64,000 nt of DNA from Hymenobacter volaticus (GTDB lineage: Bacteria > Bacteroidota > Bacteroidia > Cytophagales > Hymenobacteraceae). Below the pieces are notes generated by a model, which saw nothing but the letters and a program-made list of their open reading frames with translations, was not told the origin of the DNA and did no database searches. Shown one piece after another: positions 54,861 through 62,758 of the stretch. A program made the translations under genes and the position numbers. Numbering within the stretch: position 1 is the first letter of the stretch; each line of letters starts with the position of its first letter. Location: positions 659,501 to 723,500 of the forward strand of contig NZ_CP095061.1 in the NCBI RefSeq assembly GCF_022921055.1, read 5' to 3'.

Positions 54861-57476
54861 TTACACGCCCGGAATTTCAACGTCCACGTTCAGGAAGCGA
54901 ATCTGCCCGTCTTCGAGCACGGCTTCCACTACGGCATCCTTGCTCACGCGGCCCGACAAGATGTCTTTCGACAACTCGTTCAGCACCAGGCGCTGCAACA
55001 CGCGCTTCAATGGGCGAGCACCAAACTGCGGGTCGAAGCCCTGCTCGCCGAGGAAGTCGAGGACTTCGTCGGTAGCCTCCAGACGGATGCCGGCTTCTTC
55101 CAGGCGCTGCTGAATCTGACGGAACTGGATGTCCACGATGCGGCGGATTTCGCGGCGCTTCAGCGGCTGGAACATCACAATCTCGTCGATGCGGTTTAGG
55201 AACTCGGGGCGCATGTGGCCTTTGAGGCGCTCTATCACTTCCTCGCGGGTGCGGTCCACCACTTCGTCGTAGTTGTACTCGTTCAACTCTTTGAAATTGC
55301 GCTGAATGATATCGGCACCCGTGTTGGAGGTCATGATGATGATGGTGTTCTTGAAGTTCGCCACCCGGCCTTTGTTGTCGGTGAGACGACCATCATCAAG
55401 CACTTGCAGCAAGATGTTGAACACGTCGGGGTGGGCCTTCTCGATTTCGTCGAGCAGAATGACCGAGTATGGCTTGCGGCGCACGGCCTCCGTTAGCTGA
55501 CCACCTTCATCGTAGCCCACGTAGCCCGGAGGCGCCCCAATCAGGCGCGATACAGCATGGCGCTCCTGGTACTCGCTCATGTCGATGCGCACCATGCTGT
55601 TCTCATCGTTGAACAGGTACTCGGCCAGGGCCTTGGCCAGCTCGGTTTTACCTACGCCAGTCGTACCCAAGAAGATAAACGAACCAATGGGGCGCTTGGG
55701 GTCTTGCAGACCCGCCCGCGAACGACGCACGGCATCGGAAATAGCACCAATGGCTTCCGTCTGACCAGCTACGCGCTTGCCTAGCTCGGTTTCAAGGTTG
55801 AGCAGCTTCTCGCGGTCCGATTGCAGCATTTTGCTCACTGGAATGCCGGTCCACTTGGCCACTACCTCGGCAATGTCTTCTTGCGTTACCACTTCTTGCA
55901 GCATGTGGCCGCCGTCTTTGTTGGCGTTGGCTTCGTCCTGCAAGGTTTTGAGCTTGGCTTCGGCTTCCTGGATCTTGCCATAGCGCAGTTCGGCCACGCG
56001 GCCGTAGTCGCCTTGGCGTTCGGCTTGCTCGGCTTCCACCTTGAAGCGCTCAATGGCTTCTTTCTGCTCCTGGATGTTGGTCAGCACCGATTTCTCGTTT
56101 TCCCACTGCGCCTTCAGAGCGTCGCGCTGGCTGGAGAGGTCGGCAATGTCTTTGTTGAGTACGGCTTCCCGGTCGTGGTTTTCTTCCCGCCGGATGGCTT
56201 CGCGCTCGATTTCCAGTTGCATGATGCGGCGCTGCACTTCGTCGAGCTCCACGGGCATAGAGTTCAATTCGATGCGCAGCTTAGCGGCCGCCTCGTCCAT
56301 CAAGTCGATGGCTTTGTCGGGCAAGAACCGGTCGGTGATGTAGCGCGAGCTAAGTTCTACAGCCGCAATAACAGCGTCGTCGGTGATGCGCACGCCGTGG
56401 TGCAACTCGTACTTCTCCTTGATGCCACGCATGATGCTGATGGCGTCCTCTATAGTCGGCTCATCTACCATCACCGCCTGAAAACGACGCTCCAGGGCCT
56501 TGTCCTTCTCGATGTACTTCTGATACTCCTTGAGGGTGGTAGCGCCGATGGAGTGCAACTCACCGCGAGCCAGAGCCGGCTTGAGCAGGTTGGCCGCGTC
56601 CATAGCGCCTTCGCCACCCGCCCCAGCGCCAATCAGCGTGTGCATCTCGTCAATGAACAAAATGATTTGGCCTTCCGAGTCAGTTACTTCTTTGATGACG
56701 GACTTGAGGCGCTCCTCAAATTCGCCCTTGTACTTGGCGCCGGCAATGAGCAAGCCCATATCCAGCGACATTATGACTTTGTCCTTGAGGTTTTCGGGCA
56801 CGTCGCCGGCCACGATGCGCTGGGCCAGACCCTCGACAATGGCGGTTTTACCAACGCCCGGCTCACCCAGCAGGACGGGGTTGTTTTTGGTACGGCGGCT
56901 CAGAATCTGGAGCACGCGGCGGATTTCCTCGTCGCGGCCAATTACCGGGTCCATCTTGCCGGTGCGCACTTGCTCGTTAAGGTTACGGGCGTAGCGGTTG
57001 AGGCTCTGGTATTGGTCTTCGGCGGTCTGGCTGGTCACCTTGCGGCCCCCGCGCAGCTCCTTAATAGCCGCTTTTAAGTCTTTCTCGTTGAAGCCGGCGT
57101 CCTTCATCAGGGTAGCCACGGCATCTTTGCCGCCCAGCAACCCCAATAGCAGGTGTTCCACCGACACATATTCATCGTCAAACTCCTTTAGGAAGCCGGT
57201 AGCGCGCTGCAGAGCGGCGGCGGCTTCGTTGGAGAGATAAGGCGAACCGCCACTCACTTTGGGGTAGCCCGTCACGATGGCATCGAGGCGGGGCGTGAGG
57301 ATGTTTAGGTTTACACCCAGCTTCTTGGCCAGAAACGATAGCACGTTCTCGTCACTCTGGAAGAGGCCTTTCAGCAGGTGGCCCGTTTCGATGGCCTGCT
57401 GCTGGTTGCCCCCGGCAATTTCAGTGGCCTTCTGCACGGCCTCCTGTGCCTTGATGGTATAGTTATTAAAGTTCAT
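54861..57476 (-). CDS. clpB: ATP-dependent disaggregase ClpB
   Basis: 871 residues, the normal ClpB length. It pulls proteins out of aggregates together with DnaK in the cytoplasm. Order: N-domain ([20 protein letters not shown]), first AAA+ ring with Walker [10 protein letters not shown] and Walker [10 protein letters not shown], the coiled M-domain ([20 protein letters not shown] and on) that contacts DnaK, then the second ring with [26 protein letters not shown] and the sensor region TSNTGADI. It is monocistronic here, with its own terminator. Confidence 0.97.
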   Translation of the reverse strand: MNFNNYTIKAQEAVQKATEIAGGNQQQAIETGHLLKGLFQSDENVLSFLAKKLGVNLNILTPRLDAIVTGYPKVSGGSPYLSNEAAAALQRATGFLKEFDDEYVSVEHLLLGLLGGKDAVATLMKDAGFNEKDLKAAIKELRGGRKVTSQTAEDQYQSLNRYARNLNEQVRTGKMDPVIGRDEEIRRVLQILSRRTKNNPVLLGEPGVGKTAIVEGLAQRIVAGDVPENLKDKVIMSLDMGLLIAGAKYKGEFEERLKSVIKEVTDSEGQIILFIDEMHTLIGAGAGGEGAMDAANLLKPALARGELHSIGATTLKEYQKYIEKDKALERRFQAVMVDEPTIEDAISIMRGIKEKYELHHGVRITDDAVIAAVELSSRYITDRFLPDKAIDLMDEAAAKLRIELNSMPVELDEVQRRIMQLEIEREAIRREENHDREAVLNKDIADLSSQRDALKAQWENEKSVLTNIQEQKEAIERFKVEAEQAERQGDYGRVAELRYGKIQEAEAKLKTLQDEANANKDGGHMLQEVVTQEDIAEVVAKWTGIPVSKMLQSDREKLLNLETELGKRVAGQTEAIGAISDAVRRSRAGLQDPKRPIGSFIFLGTTGVGKTELAKALAEYLFNDENSMVRIDMSEYQERHAVSRLIGAPPGYVGYDEGGQLTEAVRRKPYSVILLDEIEKAHPDVFNILLQVLDDGRLTDNKGRVANFKNTIIIMTSNTGADIIQRNFKELNEYNYDEVVDRTREEVIERLKGHMRPEFLNRIDEIVMFQPLKRREIRRIVDIQFRQIQQRLEEAGIRLEATDEVLDFLGEQGFDPQFGARPLKRVLQRLVLNELSKDILSGRVSKDAVVEAVLEDGQIRFLNVDVEIPGV

Positions 57477-57703
57477 GGTTGCTAAGACTAGTTAGATGCT
57501 TCTGGTTAGGAAGTTCTACGAGTGCCTAGCAAATGGGGTGCAGAAGAGATAATTATGACTTTTTGGCTTAATATTGTGATTATAGCCTAGTATTTAGTGT
57601 CATTGTGGCGTTATGTAGGATCAGAATGCGAGAAGTAATACTAGCATAGTGTGCTGACAAAGAACTCTCGGGCTATGATATAGTTAGACCCAACTAGTAG
57701 AAG

Positions 57704-58225
57704 CTAATATGAGGGACTGTTTGGGCGAGTACACCAAAGTTCTTGCGGAGGCATGTAGTAAGTTTCTACACCATAATAATTGCAAATATCAGCTACTGCT
57801 TCAGCAACTAGGACTGGTACACTATCAAGGATAATTCCGCCAGTACGTGTAAGGTCAGGACGTATGTTATGAGCTACTAAACGTTGCCACCACATGGTCC
57901 AGGAGCCTTTTACAAAATTGTGCCAGCTACCTGCCTGTGCTTGCAATTCTTGACGGATAGCAGCCAGTAAAATTGGTGCGCCAATAAAAGGGTAGGGAGT
58001 AGCCCGAGCCATCAGACTTGCTAATGGGCCATGGACTCCTGTAAGTGAGGGATGATGATCATAGTGAAACGATACTGGGCCGTAGGTGCCACGCTGCAGT
58101 CGACAGCTTAGCTTACCGCGAAAATCGATACGATGCACTTCGGTATCGGTGACCAACTCGAGAAATGTGCTCTGCGTGTAGCGAATCAGACCCACGGGAT
58201 AGAGTTGAGCAAATTGTGCCATCAT
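57704..58225 (-). CDS. Unrecognised protein, about 173 residues
   Basis: I do not recognise this protein. ATG at 58225 (MMAQFAQLYPVG) is the likely start. It has no signal peptide. The sequence has an early beta-rich part (FLELVTDTEVHRIDFRGKLS, SFHYDHHPSLT) and later short helices (ILLAAIRQELQAQAGSWHNF, AEAVADICNYYGVETYYMP). Position between clpB and a decayed gene remnant gives no clue. Could be an orphan. Confidence 0.6.
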   Translation of the reverse strand: MMAQFAQLYPVGLIRYTQSTFLELVTDTEVHRIDFRGKLSCRLQRGTYGPVSFHYDHHPSLTGVHGPLASLMARATPYPFIGAPILLAAIRQELQAQAGSWHNFVKGSWTMWWQRLVAHNIRPDLTRTGGIILDSVPVLVAEAVADICNYYGVETYYMPPQELWCTRPNSPSY

Positions 58226-58321
58226 GCTCACAAACTACACTATCATGGGTTGGACTGCAAGTGAGTTGGCAGAGACACAATTAATAGACAGCCTACTCCT
58301 CCAGTCGGCCAAAACCCGCGC

Positions 58322-58432
58322 AAGTCGTACTAGTGCGCCGGAACAGCCATCCCGATGCTACGCACAGCCCGGCGAAAACGATGTTCAGCCTAACACCAGT
58401 AACACTCCCAGATTAAGCTCAGCCGCCAGATC
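58322..58432 (-). pseudogene. Decayed copy of the 61-kb membrane-protein family (C-terminal end)
   Basis: On the minus strand this stretch still reads AELNLGVLLVLG, then after a one-base shift LNIVFAGLCVASGWLFRRTS, which matches the C-terminal end (PELNQGVLIVILLNIIFAGL, WVASALLFRRAS) of the gene at 61030-61578. Several stops and a frameshift break it. It is a remnant of a third copy of the family. Confidence 0.7.
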
Positions 58433-58486
58433 TTAATAGAACCGCGAGCTGAGTAAGGGGCTGCTAGTAATGTCTTTTTCATCAAA

Positions 58487-58540
58487 CAAGCCCCACCGAA
58501 CCAGCTCCTACAATTAACGGAGCTGGTTTGGTGGGGCTTG
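58487..58540 (-). terminator. Terminator of the F420-reductase-like gene
   Basis: 22-base arms (CAAGCCCCACCGAACCAGCT and onward) with one mismatch and a ten-base loop, just past the stop codon at 58584. Confidence 0.75.
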
Positions 58541-58583
58541 AATGAATTCGCTTGAAGTAGGACAGTTTGAAAGGGGTAAGTCT

Positions 58584-59306
58584 TTACAGCTTGACGCCTT
58601 GCGCCTGCAATTGTTTTTCTGATGCGGCTTGGTTTGCTGCAAATTGGGTGTGCTGCTCGGGCGTGTATACAGTACCCAGGCTAGCTAAATGCTGCTGCAC
58701 TTTGGCAGCCGGCAAATCGGTGCAGTACAGGGGCGAGCCTGGCTGCTGCCGCCACGACTCGTGCAGGCTACCGCCATCTACAGCGTCGAAGCCTAACTCT
58801 TCCACGAGGGCCATTGCCTGCTTCTTGGCGGCGGCATCGTCGCCAGCTACTGCTAGCGCAATGCGGCCGGGCGTGCCGGCAGGCTGGCCGTTGTTCTCGA
58901 GGTTCGCGGCGAAAATGTTGTTAAACACCTTGAGCACCGGGCGACCCAGGTGCTGCTGCACCCATTCGCTTTCGGTCAGATCGCCGCTTTCTAGCTCGGG
59001 TAGTTGACCATCGCGCAGCAAGGGGTAGTAGTTGCTGGTGTCAATTACAGGTACGCTGGCGGGCACGCCCTCGAACAGGTCTTTGGGTAGGTCAGGAATT
59101 TTTATCAGCGGAATGGTTACCACAATGATTTCGCCGTGGCGGGCAGCTTCCTGGGCCGTAACGGGAGTAGCACCAGTTTTTTCAGCCAATTCCGTTAGCG
59201 TTTCGGGTCCGCGGGAATTAGCAATATATACCGAGTGGCCGAGGCTGGTGAGTCGCACGGCTAGGGCACTGCCGATGTGGCCAGCCCCAATGATTCCAAT
59301 GTTCAT
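58584..59306 (-). CDS. NADPH-dependent F420-reductase-like oxidoreductase
   Basis: 240 residues. A Rossmann NAD(P)-binding start NIGIIGAGHIGSALAVRLTS, the arginine-containing specificity loop ANSRGPETLTELAEKTGA (typical of NADP and of the F420 reductase family), then IIVVTIPLIKIPDLP and DTSNYYPLLRDG. The C-terminal part has VFNNIFAANLENNGQPAG. Bacteroidetes do not make F420, so another cofactor or small-molecule substrate is likely. The function is inferred from the family only. Confidence 0.85.
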   Translation of the reverse strand: MNIGIIGAGHIGSALAVRLTSLGHSVYIANSRGPETLTELAEKTGATPVTAQEAARHGEIIVVTIPLIKIPDLPKDLFEGVPASVPVIDTSNYYPLLRDGQLPELESGDLTESEWVQQHLGRPVLKVFNNIFAANLENNGQPAGTPGRIALAVAGDDAAAKKQAMALVEELGFDAVDGGSLHESWRQQPGSPLYCTDLPAAKVQQHLASLGTVYTPEQHTQFAANQAASEKQLQAQGVKL

Positions 59307-59786
59307 AAGCAGTAAGATGAGCGAGTAATAGGTGAGCCGCTATCTGATGAAGCGACTCGCTCTAATACTACTCGTTCATCAGGATTGTTTTGCTTCAGTA
59401 CCTAGCTGCAACGAGCAAGCCGCATACGAAATAGCCGCTTCGGAGTAAAGAGGTCTAAGCTCGGCGCACCAAACGAGCTCGGAAAGGTGCGCCCTTTAGC
59501 TTTTAATTCTTGCTATCCGCTGGCTCACCATACAGGAACTGCGACGGCATAACCAGTAGTTTTGCCTCCGTAAAACCTAACGAGCAGCTATGTGCCGTGC
59601 GTGAAAACGACCTTGTGACCGGAGGCAGGCATACAGCAGCCGCTCGAAAAGCGCAGCTTCTTTATGGGAACTTAAACTGCTGATAGAGCTAATGATAAGC
59701 TGGTTACTGGATATTCACTGCCTTGCTTTGGAGCTAGCACGGTTTAGGTGAGCAGTAGTTGTGCCTCAATTCCAAGTATTAACGGG
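59307..59786. other. Intergenic gap
   Basis: About 480 bases without a supported gene. Seen in it: an inverted repeat GAGCGAGT (59319) and ACTCGCTC (59355) just upstream of the oxidoreductase start, which could be an operator, and a hairpin GGCGCACC (59463-59470) with GGTGCGCC (59486-59493). Confidence 0.5.
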
Positions 59787-60536
59787 CTATGGTTGCTGAA
59801 ACAGTTGAATAGTGTAGTCAAGCAGACTTCGGTCGCCTACTTCGCCATGCCCTGGAACGACAACTTTTACGTTGGGGTACTCTTGTTTTAGTTTTTCCAC
59901 TGTTACGGGCCATGCTTGCACATTGGCATCGGCGAGGTTGCCTTTTCCGGCCTGCAATTCTTTGATTAAGCACCCGCCAAACATGACTTCATCATCCGGG
60001 AAATACCCCACAACATTGTCTTTTGTGTGGCCCTCTCCCCAAAAAGTTGCGTAGACTTTGGTAGTCCCAATGGGTAAAACCAGGCTATTGGTAAATGCGC
60101 GCTCAGGAACGTTGACCCCTTTCTGCTTTGCATACGCAATAGTCTTTTCGTTGGCATAAGACGGAATTTTGCTTCGCTCAAACTCTTTCAATCCGCCAAC
60201 GCAGTCGTCGTGAAAATGCGTGGGAATCACTGCTTTTACCTTGCAATGAAGGTCCTTTTTTATCCAGGCAATCAGTTCTTTCGACTCCTTGTCATGGGTA
60301 GGAGTGTCGAACACGACTGTTTCTTTTCCGCCTTTTACGATTAGGCCGTTGCATGACACCTTGCCGAAGCTCTCGGTACTCAAAAACGAAGTATGGACGT
60401 AGGTGTTCTTAGAGACCTGCACAATGGTTAAGTCGTCGGATTGATACACTACTTTACCGGCTTCAACGCTTTCTTGTTGATAATAGGGCTTTGCCGCAAT
60501 GGCAGCCAGCAGCAAAATGGCAAGTGAAAACTTCAT
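59787..60536 (-). CDS. Subclass B1 metallo-beta-lactamase
   Basis: 249 residues with an N-terminal export signal (KFSLAILLLAAIAA). All six zinc ligands of subclass B1 are present: His107, His109 and Asp111 in PTHFHDDCVGG, His170 in GEGHTKDN, Cys189 in FGGCLIK and His230 in PGHGEVGD; the Lys after Cys (ELQAG follows) fits the family. Subclass B1 enzymes are zinc beta-lactam hydrolases, many of them carbapenemases (such as CfiA, IND, BlaB in other Bacteroidetes). Activity here is predicted, not shown. The gene stands alone. Confidence 0.9.
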   Translation of the reverse strand: MKFSLAILLLAAIAAKPYYQQESVEAGKVVYQSDDLTIVQVSKNTYVHTSFLSTESFGKVSCNGLIVKGGKETVVFDTPTHDKESKELIAWIKKDLHCKVKAVIPTHFHDDCVGGLKEFERSKIPSYANEKTIAYAKQKGVNVPERAFTNSLVLPIGTTKVYATFWGEGHTKDNVVGYFPDDEVMFGGCLIKELQAGKGNLADANVQAWPVTVEKLKQEYPNVKVVVPGHGEVGDRSLLDYTIQLFQQP

Positions 60537-60730
60537 GCTCCAGAGTTAGTAGAAAACGGCGTATGTATCTATCGGGAACGGCGTACTAGAACTCGTATTG
60601 TTTCCTGCCTACCCACTACTATTAGCTGGACTCATGTACTGGTGATATTTCAAGCTAGAGCAGACCAGTGTATTACTCAAAAGTTGTCTTAGTGTGTGGA
60701 CACTAAGGGTTTCTAATTAAAACAAGACTT

Positions 60731-60823
60731 TCATGCTGAGCGCAGTCGAAGCATCTCGCGTGCTGATGTGAGATTAGTACTCCTGCGTCAGCACGCGAGA
60801 TGCTTCGACTGCGCTCAGCATGA
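60731..60823. repeat. Interspersed palindromic repeat, copy 2
   Basis: A perfect inverted repeat: 36-base arms (60731-60766 and 60788-60823) with a 21-base loop, the arms containing CGAAGCATCTCGCGTGCTGA. Same family as the copy at 1901-1998. Confidence 0.88.
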
Positions 60824-60925
60824 CGTTCTTTTTGTTTGCTGTCCACACATCCTAAGTAAAACGTATGGGGGCATAATAATCACTACTATATTCAACTAAG
60901 CGACGGTAGCGTCTGTACCAGCAAA

Positions 60926-60963
60926 TAAAACGCCCCGCAACCTGAATGGTTGTGGGGCGTTTA
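60926..60963 (-). terminator. Terminator of the 61030-61578 gene
   Basis: 16-17-base near-perfect arms around TAAAACGCCCCGCAACC and GGTTGTGGGGCGTTTA with a short loop. Confidence 0.75.
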
Positions 60964-61029
60964 TAGTTGATTTTCAACGAGTATTCCTAAAGCATAGCGG
61001 TTTAGCCTCGTACCCCACTAAAATAATTG

Positions 61030-61578
61030 TTAACCCACAGTTGAGCTAGCCACACTGGCACGGCGGAACAGTAGCGCCGACGCAACCCACAGCCCGGCGA
61101 AGATGATGTTCAATAGAATTACTATCAGCACGCCTTGGTTAAGCTCGGGCCGCCAGATGGCCATTGCAATGAAAGGAACTGCGAATTGCGTAAGCGCCGT
61201 GGCAAACATAGCGCGTGCCATACCCAGCGGCCGGAGCTGCGCTGCAATGGCCCCGATAACGCCAACTGCTAGCACGCCACCAAACAGCAGGTTGGCTGGG
61301 TTTTCCTCGTTCCCAATGAACCCTACGGCCAAGTTGCCCCACACGAGTAGCAGGGAAGCCGCCACCGCCACGCCAGCGGCTAATTTATACGCGCCACTGC
61401 GGGCTCTACTCGCTACCAGCAGATACAGGAGCCCCGTACCAAGTAGCAGGATGCCAGCAATTACGAAATCCGATACGCTCCAGTTAAATCCAGTGTTGAA
61501 CTGCATGGCTACCAAGGGAATAAGTAGGAGAAACGCTGTAGCAAGCGTCAGACGAAGAATACTTTTGCTGAGGGTCAT
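61030..61578 (-). CDS. Conserved membrane protein, paralogue A
   Basis: 182 residues, probably five to six membrane helices: ILRLTLATAFLLLIPLVAM, DFVIAGILLLGTGLLYLLV, LAAGVAVAASLLLVWGNLAV, LLFGGVLAVGVIGAIAA and the C-terminal LIVILLNIIFAGLWVASALL. Between helices sits a conserved Gly-Asn-Glu-Glu-Asn loop (GFIGNEENPANL). The next gene upstream encodes a close paralogue, so the pair arose by tandem duplication; a third decayed copy lies at 58.3 kb. Function unknown. Confidence 0.75.
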   Translation of the reverse strand: MTLSKSILRLTLATAFLLLIPLVAMQFNTGFNWSVSDFVIAGILLLGTGLLYLLVASRARSGAYKLAAGVAVAASLLLVWGNLAVGFIGNEENPANLLFGGVLAVGVIGAIAAQLRPLGMARAMFATALTQFAVPFIAMAIWRPELNQGVLIVILLNIIFAGLWVASALLFRRASVASSTVG

Positions 61579-61626
61579 GCTAGTAATGCTTAGTACAGGT
61601 TTAATAGAGTTTAGGGCTTTGCACCT

Positions 61627-62202
61627 CTAGGCCAGCCGCTGGCCTACAGTCGAGCGGGTAGCACTGGCACGGCGAAACAGCCAACCGGAAACAACCCATA
61701 TCGCAGCAAAAGCCGCATTTGCACCTACCACATTCACCATGCCCACCGAGGGTTCTGCGGTAGCGCTTGGGGGCGTCCAAATAGATAGCGCCACTACGGT
61801 GACTACCGCGTAGGTAAGTGCCGCCGCAAACATGGCGTTGGACATGCCAAGTGGCCGAAACCGCGCGACAATAGCCCCAATGAGGGCAACAAGTAGCACC
61901 CCACCATACAGTAGGTTGACGGGGTTGTCTTCACTGCCAACAAGCCCCACCGCCAAATTTGCCCACACAAGTAGGAGCCCGGCTGCCACTGCCACGCCCA
62001 CGGCCAATCGGTACGCGGTGTTGTCACCCATTCTGGCAATCAAGACAAACGTGAGGCCCGCGCCGAATAACAGGATGCCTGCGGCAACAAAATCGCCTAA
62101 ACTCCAAGCCATGTCGGCGAGAAATAGCTTTGCCGTTAAGGGTATGAGCAACAGGAGCCCAGTAGCCAGCGCAACGCGAAGAATGCTTTTAGTGAGTGCC
62201 AT
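61627..62202 (-). CDS. Conserved membrane protein, paralogue B
   Basis: 191 residues with the same architecture as the adjacent paralogue: ILRVALATGLLLLIPLTA, DFVAAGILLFGAGLTFVLIA, LAVGVAVAAGLLLVWANLAV, VGSEDNPVNLLYGGVLLVAL and FAAIWVVSGWLFRRAS. The VGSEDNPVNLL loop matches IGNEENPANLL in the paralogue. It lies 48 bp upstream of paralogue A on the same strand, so the two probably form an operon. Function unknown. Confidence 0.75.
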   Translation of the reverse strand: MALTKSILRVALATGLLLLIPLTAKLFLADMAWSLGDFVAAGILLFGAGLTFVLIARMGDNTAYRLAVGVAVAAGLLLVWANLAVGLVGSEDNPVNLLYGGVLLVALIGAIVARFRPLGMSNAMFAAALTYAVVTVVALSIWTPPSATAEPSVGMVNVVGANAAFAAIWVVSGWLFRRASATRSTVGQRLA

Positions 62203-62758
62203 GACAGGATATGGTTGGTTTGAAACGAGTTAGAGAGCTTCTAGAAGCAAGACCGGGGCGAGAGACAGGGGCGGGTACGGTACTGAGCGTGTGCCAACCC
62301 CTCAGGTGAAATGCAGGTGCGAAGGCCAGATGGCGGTGGCTCCTTAGAATAGAGCAGTGAGAACAATACAAAGGATGTAAAAGAACTTTGTATTTCAAAG
62401 TTAATGTACGTTGTTTATTTTGCTGTCGTTAACATTCTTACTGATAATCGTTTAGCAAGTAAAGTATGGAGGCTAAGCTTGCGGCTGGTTTGTGCTGTGT
62501 AAAGTTGCTCTGGCAACTTGCATCGGTAGTTGGCGCTACCTAGCCGTTATGACGGACCTTGACTATTAAGCCTATGTTGTCAACTGCCTTGGCTTCAAGG
62601 ATTCTGCTGTGTTTTTAATAGTGCTGCTAACGGACTTACCAGTTCTAGGCTTTTGTGAGACTCTTTAATACTAATTCTATTCTATCCGGTACGACCACTA
62701 ATTGATGCTATCAGGTATTCAAGCAAGTATAATGTTAGAACGTATTACTGATGCTGTA
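62203..62758. other. Intergenic gap with overlapping dyads
   Basis: About 555 bases with no gene. At 62365-62403 two inverted repeats overlap: AATACAAAG (62365-62373) with CTTTGTATT (62386-62394), and AACTTTG with CAAAGTT (62384-62402). The minus strand here reads TAACTTTG (62403-62396), a possible -7 box for paralogue B. The rest is plain AT-rich sequence. Confidence 0.45.

Larger units (their letters stand above)
60537..61029. other. Intergenic gap holding a repeat and a terminator
   Basis: About 490 bases between the lactamase and the 61030 gene with no gene; it contains the palindromic repeat and the terminator listed below. I see no coding signal. Confidence 0.5.

Noticed and set aside
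55821..57077. A 418-codon open frame on the plus strand inside clpB
   Set aside because: It lies opposite a well-conserved ClpB and its composition (runs of Val, Leu, His, Gln) is that of a shadow frame in GC-rich coding DNA.
58224..58436. A plus-strand open frame of 70 codons
   Set aside because: It overlaps the minus-strand remnant of the 61-kb family and has no start context or similarity of its own.
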